Shown one piece after another: positions 25,793-36,220 of a DNA stretch of 64,000 nt. Within the stretch, counting starts at the first letter, position 1. Every line of letters begins with the position of its first letter. Source of the stretch: Marinomonas sp. MED121 (GTDB taxonomy: Bacteria > Pseudomonadota > Gammaproteobacteria > Pseudomonadales > Marinomonadaceae). A program made the translations under genes and the position numbers. Below the pieces are notes generated by a model. It ran no database searches. It worked only from the letters and a program-made list of their open reading frames with translations, and was not told where the DNA came from. The DNA is taken from assembly GCF_000153025.1 (NCBI RefSeq), contig NZ_CH672433.1, positions 417,456 through 481,455 of the forward strand, in the 5' to 3' direction.

Positions 25793-26790
25793 TTATTGCC
25801 TCTTAATTCTTCTAAAAATAATGCAGAAAAGGCACGGTGAAATTCACGTCTTTCTTGCTTTCGGATAAAGTTTTTCCGGTATAAATTCCAATATTTTTTA
25901 TCTCGATTACCCCAGCCCGTTAGGTAGTCATTAAAAACATCTTCTAAGTGATCAGGTTCGAGCTCTTCTAAAAAGCGATCAACGGTTTTATCCAAACATT
26001 CCATCAAACGTTCATGTGCAACAGCACTAGAAAGGCTCAACTTTTGTTGCTCAACCATTTGGCTTAAAGCCATGATGCTGTCATTCAACACTTGATGTTC
26101 GTTTAGAAGATTTGAATTTTGATTAGATTCTAAGCTGACGCCAGTTTCTTCAATCATTACGATATGTTCATCTTCATCGACTAGTTTTTCTGGCTTTTCT
26201 TCATTAAGTTCGAACTCAGAATCTGAAGCAGTATCTTCAAATGGATCAAAGCCAAACTCATCATCGGCTAAGACATTCTTCTTGGAAAACAGATTTGCCT
26301 CCTCTGAAGGGTCGTTTTCAGTTTGCTCAAAGTAATCACCCACACCATGGGCTGACGACGTTTGCTTACTCTCTTTGCCTATATCCAGGCTATCAACAGA
26401 AAAGCTTTGCTCATCCACCTCAGAATACACATTATCCAAAATAGGAGGCTCTTCTTCCTCGGAAAATAAAGACTCCATATCGCTAATTAATAGGGTATAG
26501 GCTCCCATTACAATAGTATCGCCATCAGCTAAGAAGTGGCGAGATCCTTTGCCCAATAGTTGGCTATTGACATAAACCCCATTCACACTGCGATCGATAA
26601 TCTGATACGCACCCTTAGGGTGTTTTACTATCTCAGCATGCACCCGGGATAAAGTACGATTAAAATCAGGGAGCTGAATCGTACAGTCGAAAGATCGCCC
26701 GATGGTCCCACCATTATCAGGAAGAGACATTTGTCGGCTATTAACTTGCTCATTTTCGGGCAGCTCTACGAGCTGTAAACTTATTGACAT
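25789..26790 (-). CDS. tagH: T6SS FHA-domain protein (TagH/Fha-like)
   Basis: The 333-residue product starts with an FHA domain (about residues 20-105) with GTIGRSFDCTIQLPD, SRVHAEI and DRSVNGVYVN, which binds phosphothreonine. A long acidic, probably disordered middle (about 110-215) follows, then a helical C-terminal domain similar to the TagH region of Fha1 proteins (YLTGWGNRDKKYWNLYRKNF). With the kinase at the end of the operon it suggests post-translational control of assembly by threonine phosphorylation. It lies between a solute-binding-like gene and tssJ. Confidence 0.82.
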   Translation of the reverse strand: MSISLQLVELPENEQVNSRQMSLPDNGGTIGRSFDCTIQLPDFNRTLSRVHAEIVKHPKGAYQIIDRSVNGVYVNSQLLGKGSRHFLADGDTIVMGAYTLLISDMESLFSEEEEPPILDNVYSEVDEQSFSVDSLDIGKESKQTSSAHGVGDYFEQTENDPSEEANLFSKKNVLADDEFGFDPFEDTASDSEFELNEEKPEKLVDEDEHIVMIEETGVSLESNQNSNLLNEHQVLNDSIMALSQMVEQQKLSLSSAVAHERLMECLDKTVDRFLEELEPDHLEDVFNDYLTGWGNRDKKYWNLYRKNFIRKQERREFHRAFSALFLEELRGNK

Positions 26791-26816
26791 AAATTTGCTC
26801 TTTTACATGTCTGCTA

Positions 26817-27530
26817 TCAAAGACACTGTTTTAAGGCTTTATTAAAGTTACCTAAAAAAACAGGGTTTTTACGTAAAAAATCTTTAGAGAAATGCACCAT
26901 CAAATCTTGTGTGCCATAAGCAACACGTCGAAAGTAATCTAATGGAATATCTTTTTGCTGCATAGAATGTTCAAACACTAAACGATACTCTAAAGCAACA
27001 TCAATATCTCCTTGCCACAACATTTGTAACAAAGAATCAGAGTCACGGGGCTTTTTAATAACGTTGTAGCCCTGCTCTTTCAAATTAAGCCATTTATTTG
27101 TATTAAACTTGGCACTAAAACGTGCCTTATACTTCGCACTTTCATCATCGAGATCTAGTGTCACATTGGGTGAAACAAACCAAGATAACTCTTCTGATAT
27201 AACAGGATCTGACGCATCCGCGTAAAGCTCTCTTGATGGGCTTCGTGATCCAGAAAAATAACCATGCATCTTGTTAGCTTCAACTAACAACTGAGCTTTA
27301 TCCCAACGCATCATTCTTATTTCGTAAGGTTGCCCCATACGACGCAATGTACATTGTACTCGCTCAACCGCAACGCCCCCTATCTCACCTTTTTCTACGG
27401 TTTGATAAGGAGGCCAATCTTGTGTTGCCAAATACAAACGGTCCAGCGCAAGCGCCGAACCAGTTGTAAGAGTCATGACAAAACTGAGAAACAACTTGGT
27501 AATAGAATACCTTGTTTTAACAATCTGCAC
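26817..27530 (-). CDS. Periplasmic solute-binding protein-like, inside T6SS operon
   Basis: A 237-residue protein with an N-terminal signal peptide (FLSFVMTLTTGSALA) and a bacterial extracellular solute-binding family 3 fold: YLATQDWPPYQTVEKGEIGG..ERVQCTLRRMG early, GYFSGSRSPSRELYADASDP in the middle, and DIDVALEY late. Family 3 proteins bind polar amino acids or similar small molecules. No permease or ATPase lies nearby. It is embedded between clpV and the FHA gene on the same strand, so it is presumably transcribed with the secretion genes. Whether it senses a ligand, or is simply cargo, is open. Confidence 0.78.
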   Translation of the reverse strand: MQIVKTRYSITKLFLSFVMTLTTGSALALDRLYLATQDWPPYQTVEKGEIGGVAVERVQCTLRRMGQPYEIRMMRWDKAQLLVEANKMHGYFSGSRSPSRELYADASDPVISEELSWFVSPNVTLDLDDESAKYKARFSAKFNTNKWLNLKEQGYNVIKKPRDSDSLLQMLWQGDIDVALEYRLVFEHSMQQKDIPLDYFRRVAYGTQDLMVHFSKDFLRKNPVFLGNFNKALKQCL

Positions 27531-27544
27531 AGTTACCTCTTTAC

Positions 27545-30163
27545 TTAGTCTATGGTTAGCGCAAGTTCACCGCTACCCTCTGTAACACTCACTTTAACAT
27601 CGCTAATTTCTAAGCCTTCACTTAGACGCTGAATACATTCTTCAGCAAGCCTTGGCATCAGTGAGCGATTAATGATTTGCTCAATCGCACGACCACCTGT
27701 CGTTGGATCAATATTACGCGAAACAACAAAATCAATAAAACTCTGATCCCATTCAAATGTCGCTTTATATTGCTCATCCAGTTTATTTTGGATACGTCTA
27801 AGGCTAATTTCGGCAATCTTAGTCAACTCTTCCGTATTCAAAGGATAATAAGGCACAATTGTCGCCCTACCTAAGAAAGCAGGTTTAAAGAATCCCTGTA
27901 AATCTGGACGTATTTGTTCAACCAAATCTGTCGTCGATGGGCGTTCTTCTTGCTCATCACAAATATCACAGATTGCTTGGTCAGCCGCATTTGAGGTCAT
28001 GATGATAATGGTATTTTTAAAGTCGACATTGCGACCTTCACTATCCTTTATATGCCCCTTATCAAATATTTGATAGAAAAGATCATGCACACCAGGATGC
28101 GCTTTTTCCATTTCATCCAACAAAAGCACAGAATAAGGGTTGCGTCGAATAGCTTCTGTTAATACACCACCTTCACCAAAACCAACATAACCTGCTGGTG
28201 AGCCTAACAGCATAGAGATTTTATGCTCTTCTTTAAACTCAGTCATGTTAATAACAGTAAGGTTATCACCACCGCCAAATACTTGATCCGCAAGGGCCAT
28301 CGCAGTTTCTGTTTTACCAACACCACTTGGTCCACACATCAAGAACACACCCACAGGCTTACGATTATCGGTTAACCCAGCACGTGAAATTCGAATGCTT
28401 TTAGCTAACTCACCAATCGCAGCATCTTGACCAATGACTCTGTCATGCAGTGCGTTCTCTAAGTTCAACAACTTGGCAACTTCATCTTTAACCATGCTGC
28501 CTGCTGGTATGCCAGTCCAACTCGAGATAACTTCTGCAATGACACCAGAATCTACCATAGAGAAAACTAATGGCTCTTCACCTTGCACCTCCTCTAGCTG
28601 ATTTAGCAGCTCTTGCAATGCCTCTTGCTCTTTCTCATCAATCTCATCATCTTTAAATTGAGTTTGAATCGTGTCACTTAGGCCTGTAATTTGATTGACC
28701 AAATCCAGCTCTTTATTCCATTTATCATTAAGACTAGCTAGCTCAGCCTCCATCTCAACGACCTGATCAGACAAGGCTTGTCTATCTTCAGCTGCTTCAG
28801 TAAAGACAGCATCTTCAACATTCAAGGCAGACAACTCGCTATTAAAATAACGAATTTTTTGCTCTAAACTTTCAATTTTTTCAGGTTTAGCACCCTGCGT
28901 TAATGCAATTCGTGCACACGCGGTATCCAATAAACTAATTGCTTTATCAGGAAGTTGACGAGCAGGAAGGTAACGAATAGATAGATTAACAGCAGCATCT
29001 AGCGCATCTTCTTTTATAAAGACACCATGGTGAGATTTTAACGACTTAGCCACACCACGTAACATTTGCAAAGCATCAACTGCATTAGGCTCTTCTACTT
29101 TTACAACCTGGAATCGACGAGTCAAAGCAGGGTCTTTTTCAAAGTATTTTTTATACTCAGCCCAAGTTGTCGCTGCAAGTGATCTAAATTCACCACGAGC
29201 AAGAGCAGGTTTTAGCAAGTTTGCCGCATCATTTTGTCCAGCTGCACCGCCAGCGCCAATCAAAGTATGCGCTTCATCAATGAAAACAATAATAGGCGTT
29301 TCTGAGTTTTTAACTTCGTTTATAACGTCTTTAAGGCGGTTTTCAAATTCACCTTTAATACTCGCACCCGCCTGAAGCAAGCCTAGATCCAGTGTATGAA
29401 GCTCAACACCTTGAATCACAGGAGGAACTTCACCGCTCACTATTCTTAATGCCAAACCTTCAACAACAGCTGTTTTACCGACACCAGGCTCACCAACTAA
29501 GATAGGGTTGTTTTGACGCTTACGACAAAGAATATCGATAGCAAGACGGACTTCTGCATTACGGCCTGAAATAGGATCAATTTTCCCATCACGCGCCTGT
29601 TGAGTTAAGTTGATAGTATATTTATCAAGTGCACCACCTTCACCACCGCCTTGCGCTGCAGCACCTGCTTCACCCGCTGCAGTCGTACTTAAACCAGTAA
29701 CATGCTGAAGTCGACTAATTTTGGTTTGCAGACTTTCAACGGAAACAGTTTGTAAGCTTGGCAAGTTGACCTTTTTCATCCCAAAAGCGTCGGCTTGTAC
29801 CAAGACTAATAAAATATGGAGAGCATTAACTTGACCATGACCAAAGTTAACAGATGCCTGCATCCAAGCGGCTTCGATAAGCTCACTCAATCCAGCACTG
29901 ACTGTTGGTTGGCCTTCAGCACCTTTTGGAATGCGATCAAGGCGCGAGGTTAACTCACTTAACAAAGCACTTGAATCAACATTTTGAACTTTTAAGAAGG
30001 TTTCAAAAGCTTGATCTCTTACGGCAAGCACTTGTACTAACCAATGCTCAACCTCGATGGCTGCAACTTTTTGTTTCATTGCTACACCAGCAGCTTGCTC
30101 CAAAGCACTTCTTAATTCTGGCTCTAGCTTACCAACTAAATTTCCTAGTTTGACGTGGGACAT
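27545..30163 (-). CDS. tssH: T6SS AAA+ ATPase ClpV (TssH)
   Basis: The 872-residue protein has a Clp N-terminal domain, a first AAA+ module with Walker A GEPGVGKT (residues 224-231) and [14 protein letters not shown], a middle coiled-coil domain, and a second AAA+ module with [11 protein letters not shown] and [14 protein letters not shown]. This is ClpV, which strips the contracted TssBC sheath so it can be reused. The N-terminal segment ([20 protein letters not shown]) is of the ClpV rather than ClpB type. It follows tssG by three bases. Confidence 0.93.
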   Translation of the reverse strand: MSHVKLGNLVGKLEPELRSALEQAAGVAMKQKVAAIEVEHWLVQVLAVRDQAFETFLKVQNVDSSALLSELTSRLDRIPKGAEGQPTVSAGLSELIEAAWMQASVNFGHGQVNALHILLVLVQADAFGMKKVNLPSLQTVSVESLQTKISRLQHVTGLSTTAAGEAGAAAQGGGEGGALDKYTINLTQQARDGKIDPISGRNAEVRLAIDILCRKRQNNPILVGEPGVGKTAVVEGLALRIVSGEVPPVIQGVELHTLDLGLLQAGASIKGEFENRLKDVINEVKNSETPIIVFIDEAHTLIGAGGAAGQNDAANLLKPALARGEFRSLAATTWAEYKKYFEKDPALTRRFQVVKVEEPNAVDALQMLRGVAKSLKSHHGVFIKEDALDAAVNLSIRYLPARQLPDKAISLLDTACARIALTQGAKPEKIESLEQKIRYFNSELSALNVEDAVFTEAAEDRQALSDQVVEMEAELASLNDKWNKELDLVNQITGLSDTIQTQFKDDEIDEKEQEALQELLNQLEEVQGEEPLVFSMVDSGVIAEVISSWTGIPAGSMVKDEVAKLLNLENALHDRVIGQDAAIGELAKSIRISRAGLTDNRKPVGVFLMCGPSGVGKTETAMALADQVFGGGDNLTVINMTEFKEEHKISMLLGSPAGYVGFGEGGVLTEAIRRNPYSVLLLDEMEKAHPGVHDLFYQIFDKGHIKDSEGRNVDFKNTIIIMTSNAADQAICDICDEQEERPSTTDLVEQIRPDLQGFFKPAFLGRATIVPYYPLNTEELTKIAEISLRRIQNKLDEQYKATFEWDQSFIDFVVSRNIDPTTGGRAIEQIINRSLMPRLAEECIQRLSEGLEISDVKVSVTEGSGELALTID

Positions 30164-30166
30164 AAT

Positions 30167-31129
30167 TTATCTCTCTGGTTGTAGAAGGATTTTTCGATAT
30201 TCTTCTGGTGCATACTTAGGTAATAAACAATTCGCCTCACCCAGCCGAATACCACCATTTATGGCAGATAGTTTAGGTTCATTTATATAAGCTCGCTTTA
30301 CGTATAAATAGACCTTTACATCTGTTAGTTCTCGTAAATAAACAGACACCAGCTCCCTAAGGCTTCGAGCAAAATGCCAGTTAGCATGTAATCCAAGAAA
30401 CTCTTGGTGGCTTCTAGGCCTCACTAATATTTCTAAAGATTGAAAATGTTGAGCGCCTTGCTTGCCTAGCAAGAAACCACGACCAAGTCGTTGATTTTGT
30501 CCATCAAACTGCCCTAATTTAGTTAGGCAATTTGCAGGAATTCTATAAATATTTTCTTCCGTTACTTTGGCTTGAATATCTAAATCAAAGTAAGCACTCA
30601 GTAACTGTTTCAGTGTTTTTAAGTTACGCGCTTTCAAGCCAATCAATACACTGAAGCGCAATAAACTTGTTGTCGATTTATCAGTCAGACTTTGTGGCAA
30701 AGCAGACAATTGAGCCAAAGCATCTTTTTGCTTAAGACCGGTAACATTTGCTGGCTGAACGATTTCCTGCTCTTCTTTTAACAGCAGACTATTAGTCATT
30801 GCATTGGCAAAAAGCTGGTAATATCTATGATTAAACACATCTAAAAATACTTGTAATGAGTACTCTTCTTGATGCAATGCATTCAACAACTCTTGATAAA
30901 GGTAGTCTGGTATAAAACCTCGACAACCTGATAACGCCGCTAACCCTAAGGTTACCTGACAAGTAGAAACACCTAATTCAATTGCAATAACATCTTCACT
31001 ATCCCCTTCAGGCATAGGTTCGGGGATAAAACGCAATTGTTTTTCTTTCGCTATTTGACGCAAAAGACGTATGACCTGAATAAAGTCATAGCGTCTTGGT
31101 TGGGCTAGCATTGCCGTGGCTACAGACAC
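30167..31129 (-). CDS. tssG: T6SS baseplate protein TssG
   Basis: A 320-residue TssG protein. The N-terminal AQPRRYDFIQVIRLLRQIAKEK is the standard TssG opening, followed by GCRGFIPDYLYQEL, FNHRYYQLFA and, near the end, LGLHANWHFARSLRELVS. TssG forms the core of the baseplate wedge with TssF and TssE. The start is GTG at 31129 and overlaps the tssF stop by ten bases, showing tight coupling. Confidence 0.9.
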   Translation of the reverse strand: MSVATAMLAQPRRYDFIQVIRLLRQIAKEKQLRFIPEPMPEGDSEDVIAIELGVSTCQVTLGLAALSGCRGFIPDYLYQELLNALHQEEYSLQVFLDVFNHRYYQLFANAMTNSLLLKEEQEIVQPANVTGLKQKDALAQLSALPQSLTDKSTTSLLRFSVLIGLKARNLKTLKQLLSAYFDLDIQAKVTEENIYRIPANCLTKLGQFDGQNQRLGRGFLLGKQGAQHFQSLEILVRPRSHQEFLGLHANWHFARSLRELVSVYLRELTDVKVYLYVKRAYINEPKLSAINGGIRLGEANCLLPKYAPEEYRKILLQPER

Positions 31130-32886
31130 AGCTGACTCCCATGCACCTTGTCAAACTCAATGCTTGATTGACTATTACCAAAGCGTTTAATTTTTAACTG
31201 AATAAAACGGTCAAAGCTACAAAACTGCTGATAAAACTGATTAAGAACATTAGCAAACACCGCGACCTGATTAGGAATTAATTCATCATCAAGCGTAATA
31301 GTCACTTCTGTACCAGAAGCAAAAATCGTCTGTTTCATGACTGTCATAGGTGAAACAAGGTGCTGATATTCAACATTTTTAATTGAATCCGCTTGCGGAC
31401 AAAGTGTTTGAGGACAGCAAAGCCTTAATGCATGCTGCAAGGCTTTAATTGGGTCATCTGCTTGCAAGAGTGAAGAAAAGTTTGAATTTAATAGCGCAAT
31501 AAATCGCCAGTTCATTCTGTTATCTAAGTCTGGATAATGGGGGGCGGTTGGTGCAGTCAAGGTTTTAAGCACACCAGGCAAATCGATTGCAGCTAAAGAC
31601 TCCGCTTGTGTTCCTGCGGGAATTAAACATGGCATTCTGCCATTACATACCTTAAGCATCATAGATAACACGATAGAGTCGCTTGGCTGGCTATAAGGGT
31701 AGCTAATAGATAAATCTATATGTCGTTTGCCTTGCTCATCCCAGTACTGTTTAGCCTGCCATTGGGGTGATTTATCATCATGCCAATAACCCGATTCATA
31801 AACAGGGCTTAAATTAATTTCCCCCGTTGGCAGCACTTCACTCACGGTTTCAACCGTAACTATTTCTAAATTATTACCAGCATTTACATCAGCAACAACT
31901 GGCAGAGCCAGTTTAGAAAAATCGTAATTAAGAGGCTCTCCGCGAGTTTCAAATAAATTAATGCTAGGGACAGCATTTAATGCAAAAACACTCTTATCAA
32001 ATAGCCTTAAAAATTCTGCAGGTAACTGTTTCACAAAAAAGTTAACAGTTACCTTATCGGTGGCAAAATCAGATAATTCACGCCCGAGACTTTTAAGTCT
32101 AAAAAATGATGATTTATCAGGATAGGTAAAATAATCTCTTAGTAAATCATAACCTTTAAAGTGACTTGAATACTTAGGCAACCATTGAAAATCTTCATCG
32201 GCAATGCGTGATTCTAGACGCTCTGTTTCAATCACTTTTTGTTGATCGCCACTAGAAATACTGATTACTTCCGTTTGCAGTAGTAACAATTCAATCACGC
32301 TAGCGGCGTTATTTTCAAAACCACGCACATAGAAATCAAAGTGATTCATCGTAATTTGGCTAAATAAGCACTCTAAAGATGAAAGTTCTATTTGGATGAC
32401 AGAATCAGAATGCTTTAATTGAGCGGGAGTAATAAAATTAAAGGGGGCGGCCTGAGCTTTAACCTTTGTAATGTCCAGAGGCAAAATTTGTAAGTCACTC
32501 ACGGAAGTAAACTCACATTCATCACCCGCCTTAACAGGTAATAATAAGGTGCTCCCTTTCGGTAATGACACGATATCAGTCAATTTTTCAAGATCTGCTT
32601 CTAATTCTAAAACTGTATAGCTAGGTGAAATCTGCAAGTAGCCTGGATAAAGAAGCGAGAAGATACCTTGCACAACTTCAGGAAACTGCTCATCAATACG
32701 TTTTTCAGTTTTAGCGGTAAGCAATGCCATAGCATCAATTAGACGGCTAATATTTGGATCTTCATTAGCACTTTGATTAAGCCTCAAACTTGACGCTTGA
32801 TCAGGAAATTGACTAACAAACTCGTCAAGGGATTTACGTACGTAAGCAAGCTCACGCTCATAATAACGCATTAATTGATCAGACAA
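31120..32886 (-). CDS. tssF: T6SS baseplate protein TssF
   Basis: A 588-residue TssF. It begins LMRYYERELAYVRKSLDEF and contains DPNISRLIDAMALLTAKTEKRIDEQFPEVV in shorter recognised pieces (SRLIDAMALLTAK, LYPGYLQISPSYTVLEL), all typical of the family. TssF makes the trifurcation unit of the baseplate wedge together with two or more TssG/TssK partners. It overlaps tssE by eight bases upstream and tssG by ten downstream. Confidence 0.92.
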   Translation of the reverse strand: MSDQLMRYYERELAYVRKSLDEFVSQFPDQASSLRLNQSANEDPNISRLIDAMALLTAKTEKRIDEQFPEVVQGIFSLLYPGYLQISPSYTVLELEADLEKLTDIVSLPKGSTLLLPVKAGDECEFTSVSDLQILPLDITKVKAQAAPFNFITPAQLKHSDSVIQIELSSLECLFSQITMNHFDFYVRGFENNAASVIELLLLQTEVISISSGDQQKVIETERLESRIADEDFQWLPKYSSHFKGYDLLRDYFTYPDKSSFFRLKSLGRELSDFATDKVTVNFFVKQLPAEFLRLFDKSVFALNAVPSINLFETRGEPLNYDFSKLALPVVADVNAGNNLEIVTVETVSEVLPTGEINLSPVYESGYWHDDKSPQWQAKQYWDEQGKRHIDLSISYPYSQPSDSIVLSMMLKVCNGRMPCLIPAGTQAESLAAIDLPGVLKTLTAPTAPHYPDLDNRMNWRFIALLNSNFSSLLQADDPIKALQHALRLCCPQTLCPQADSIKNVEYQHLVSPMTVMKQTIFASGTEVTITLDDELIPNQVAVFANVLNQFYQQFCSFDRFIQLKIKRFGNSQSSIEFDKVHGSQLCL

Positions 32887-33304
32887 CTTCTTGACCCTCT
32901 AAGCTAACAGTTTGATTAGCAAGACAAATATTAGAATCAAATACAAGCGAATGGTTGCCTGTCTCCGTACTTACTCGCGCCATTAATGAAAAACTAATAA
33001 TATTTTTGTGGGTCTCAGCTTCTTCTATTTCTACATGAACATCAGTCAATCTTGGTTCAAAATCTCGAATCCACCCTTCCATAGAGCGTGAGAATTGATC
33101 ATTGTCCATTTGGCTACTAATGCTGTAAATACTGTCTAAGCCAAATCTAACTGTCGATTTTTCAACCTGCTTTAGATTTTTTGGTAGGCTTAACATAGGT
33201 GCTTCTGAATTAAGTAAAACACCTAATTGATAGCGAATTGCTTCCAAAGTTTCATCATGATAAGGAACCCCCTCTTCTTGCAAAAATGTTTTCCAAAAAA
33301 TCAT
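32879..33304 (-). CDS. tssE: T6SS baseplate protein TssE (gp25-like)
   Basis: A 141-residue gp25-like protein. It has the core RYQLGVLLNSEAPMLSLP, FGLDSIYSIS and GWIRDFEPRLTDVHVEIE, the region that contacts the first sheath ring. TssE homologues act as the baseplate component that nucleates the sheath. Its start overlaps the tssC2 stop by four bases. Confidence 0.88.
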   Translation of the reverse strand: MIFWKTFLQEEGVPYHDETLEAIRYQLGVLLNSEAPMLSLPKNLKQVEKSTVRFGLDSIYSISSQMDNDQFSRSMEGWIRDFEPRLTDVHVEIEEAETHKNIISFSLMARVSTETGNHSLVFDSNICLANQTVSLEGQEVV

Positions 33305-34719
33305 GACAAACCTCCTCTAGCCGTTAAGTCCTCTGGGCCAATATCAGTCGATAACAAAACTTCTCCACAAACGTGGTCAAATTGATATTGAGGCTGAACA
33401 AGTACATCACATACATAACGCCCCTGCTGACCATTTAGCTCTCGAACAGTAACGCTCCCTTTACTTAAAGGAAATTTTGCTAACGTTTTTTCATCTGCAT
33501 TAAATAAATTACTCGAATACCTATCGAGCCAATTATTAAGATAGACCTCACACTCTTGTGCGGTTTGAAAGTTACCAATCATGCCTCGAATTTGAACTTT
33601 CAAATAATGAGAAATACGACAAACCATTAAGGTTGTTTGTAACTGCCCCATCACTTTATCGGTTTCGTTACCCCCAGAATCCCAAATAGAGTTATTTCCT
33701 CTCAAATAATATTTGTCAGTCATCAAACTATGACAGATTGGCACGAAACCTTGATCCGCATAAAAAGCCCCCATACCAGTAATAAAATTCACTTGGGTTA
33801 TGGGTGTTTTTGTACTGTATGATCCAATCCCCGCTGGCGGCACATTAACAAGAGCGCCATAGTATTGGTCTTGCCAACGGGACTTCATAAAACCAAACCA
33901 ACTAATACGGTGAAACTCTCTCATTGCAACAGTGGCAAAAAGATAAGCTGCACTCCCCCAGAGCCCATTATCCTTATGGTATGTTTCATTAAAAACAAAA
34001 TTGGAATAGTAGTTTTGATAGCTATCTCGAAGCTTAACTTTAGGCATAGCTAAACCTAAAAAACGAGACGCTGGCAGCTTTCTCAATCGTTGCCAAGCCT
34101 GAAACTCAGGCCCATTTAAGATTTTTTCAACTCTATCAGTATCAGATAACCAATCTGCATCCCCGCCTCCAAAAAAGTTATTAGAAGGAGAGAGTACAAA
34201 AGGGCAAAGACAAGCCTCACCTAAGCTGGCTAATAACTCTAGGGTGTAAACATCATCATAATCTTGGTCAAAATCAATGGAAACGAAATGGTCCACGACT
34301 ATCATGCCAAATGGCTGACCACCTGATGTGTTTAACTCTTTATTTCCTAGCAAGTTATAAAGGTGACTACGTTTTAAAGAAACTGATGAATTTACATCAT
34401 GGGATAATTCATCCCACGAAATATCAATTAGTCTTACTTTTACTTTTTGTTTGTTAATAGGTAATCGGACACTTGAGTCAACACTGCGCCATGAAGACTC
34501 TAATCGCTTAAAGTCTTCATGGTGCAAAATCACAGAAAGTTGCTCAGAAAGTTTTTTATCAATCTCAGTAATCAGATACTGAATTGAAGCCCTTAATACA
34601 CGAGGGTTAGATAAAATATGCTCATCAAATTGAACAAGTAAAGCCAAAGCTTTCCTTAAAAAATCATCGTCCTTAGTATCAAGTCGATTCAACCCTTCCT
34701 GAAAACCGTTCTGCAACAT
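33301..34719 (-). CDS. tssC2: Second T6SS sheath large subunit paralogue (TssC2)
   Basis: A 472-residue TssC-family protein, distinct from the neighbouring TssC1. Shared family blocks are HHEDFKRLESSWRSVDSSVR, YNLLGNKELNTSGGQPFGM, RISHYLKVQIRGMIG and CEVYLNNWLDRY. It is shorter and clearly diverged from TssC1, so it is an old duplication, not a recent one. Tandem TssC genes occur in some marine T6SS clusters. It may form a specialised ring, for example at the baseplate or distal cap, but this is inference. It lies 22 bases after tssC1. Confidence 0.85.
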   Translation of the reverse strand: MLQNGFQEGLNRLDTKDDDFLRKALALLVQFDEHILSNPRVLRASIQYLITEIDKKLSEQLSVILHHEDFKRLESSWRSVDSSVRLPINKQKVKVRLIDISWDELSHDVNSSVSLKRSHLYNLLGNKELNTSGGQPFGMIVVDHFVSIDFDQDYDDVYTLELLASLGEACLCPFVLSPSNNFFGGGDADWLSDTDRVEKILNGPEFQAWQRLRKLPASRFLGLAMPKVKLRDSYQNYYSNFVFNETYHKDNGLWGSAAYLFATVAMREFHRISWFGFMKSRWQDQYYGALVNVPPAGIGSYSTKTPITQVNFITGMGAFYADQGFVPICHSLMTDKYYLRGNNSIWDSGGNETDKVMGQLQTTLMVCRISHYLKVQIRGMIGNFQTAQECEVYLNNWLDRYSSNLFNADEKTLAKFPLSKGSVTVRELNGQQGRYVCDVLVQPQYQFDHVCGEVLLSTDIGPEDLTARGGLS

Positions 34720-34741
34720 TATCGACTACCACTTATAAAGC

Positions 34742-36220
34742 TTAACCAGGTATTTTAGTTACCATTCGAACAGAAGTTGTAAGCTCTTCTAGTTGTAACC
34801 AAGGACGCAAATGCGCAACCGCAGAGTAGGAACCAGGACGACCAGGCTGCTCTACAACTTGAATACGCGACTCACAAAGTGGTGTTTTAGATCTTTCTGC
34901 GTTACCAACAGCACCTGAGTTTGTATATTGGTCTATCCAAGTTTGTAAGTCTTTTTGAATATCAGCAGACTCTAAGTTAGAACCAAGCATATCGCGACCC
35001 ATTACTTTTAGGTAATGCGCAATACGGCTACTCGCCATGATGTAAGGAAGACGCGCTGAAATTGCAGCGTTACCAGTCGCATCGGGATCAACATAAACCT
35101 TAGGTTTTTGCGTTGTCTGACCACCAATAAAGACACCAAAGTTAGTGTTTTTATAATGCACTAATGGTAAGAAACCAAGATCACTCAGCTCTTTCTCACG
35201 CTCATCAGTCAGGTTAACTTCAATTGGACATTGCTGTTGAATATCACCACCATCAGACAGGTAGGTCAAGTTAGGTAGATTTTCAACTTTACCGCCATTC
35301 TCTAAACCACGAATAGCTGTACACCAACCAAAGGCAGTATGAGATTGACTCATCTTCAAACCTAACTCAAAGGCAGCATTAGACCAAACCAATTGATCAT
35401 TGCTTTCTGGAAGCGGATTACCCTCAGCATCTGTGCCTAGCTCTTCATAGCTAAATGAATCAGTACCTAGACCTTTTTCACCGTATGGTAGACGCGCCAA
35501 AGTTTGAGGCAAAGTTAAGCTTACATAGCGCGCATCATCACTCTCTCTAAATGCATTCCAAGCAGCATAAGTAGGAGAGTCAAAACCTGCAGCGACAGGC
35601 TTACCTTCATCAAATGTTGTAAAGGAATCAATTTCAAACATTTCAGGGTTAGCTGCTGCAATAAATGGAGCATGACTTGCCGCTGCAGTTTCACCCATGT
35701 AACGCAACAAAGAAACATCTTCATCTTTATGAGAGAAGTTAAAATCACCAAGCAATAAACCGTAAGGTTCACCACCAGCTGTACCAAATTCTTTTTGGTA
35801 TAGCGCATCAAACAGTGGACTACGATCTACTGCTGGCGCATCTTCAAACTGCTCAAGCAACTCATCTTTTTGGAAATCAACTAATTTGATTTTTAGGCTT
35901 TGACCTGTTTCGCTTTCACGAACAAGTTTACCCAAACCACGCCAAGACCCTTCAAGTCGCTGGAAGTCATCCTGCTGCATGATCTCAGAAAGCTGACGAG
36001 ACATTTGCTTATCAATTTCAGCAATTGCATTTTCAATAGTTTTTGTCAGGTTCTTGTCCCAAACAACAGTACCACCTAATGCTTGCTCAGCAAGAACAGA
36101 GAACAGCTCTTTGGTTGTATCTTCTGGAGTCTGCGTAGTGGCAGCAATTGCACGATCTAGAAAACTAAGAGAACCTTCTTCGCCTTCTGCACCAGCTTGA
36201 TTTTCTAATTCAGTACTCAT
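34742..36220 (-). CDS. tssC: T6SS sheath large subunit TssC (VipB)
   Basis: The 492-residue protein is the main sheath large subunit. It carries MQQDDFQRLEGSWRGLGKLV, YQKEFGTAGGEPYGLLLGDF, ASSRIAHYLKVMGRDMLGSN and the C-terminal PGSYSAVAHLRPWLQLEEL. Partnered with TssB it forms the contractile sheath. It overlaps the tssB stop by four bases, the conserved tssB-tssC pairing. Confidence 0.93.
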   Translation of the reverse strand: MSTELENQAGAEGEEGSLSFLDRAIAATTQTPEDTTKELFSVLAEQALGGTVVWDKNLTKTIENAIAEIDKQMSRQLSEIMQQDDFQRLEGSWRGLGKLVRESETGQSLKIKLVDFQKDELLEQFEDAPAVDRSPLFDALYQKEFGTAGGEPYGLLLGDFNFSHKDEDVSLLRYMGETAAASHAPFIAAANPEMFEIDSFTTFDEGKPVAAGFDSPTYAAWNAFRESDDARYVSLTLPQTLARLPYGEKGLGTDSFSYEELGTDAEGNPLPESNDQLVWSNAAFELGLKMSQSHTAFGWCTAIRGLENGGKVENLPNLTYLSDGGDIQQQCPIEVNLTDEREKELSDLGFLPLVHYKNTNFGVFIGGQTTQKPKVYVDPDATGNAAISARLPYIMASSRIAHYLKVMGRDMLGSNLESADIQKDLQTWIDQYTNSGAVGNAERSKTPLCESRIQVVEQPGRPGSYSAVAHLRPWLQLEELTTSVRMVTKIPG

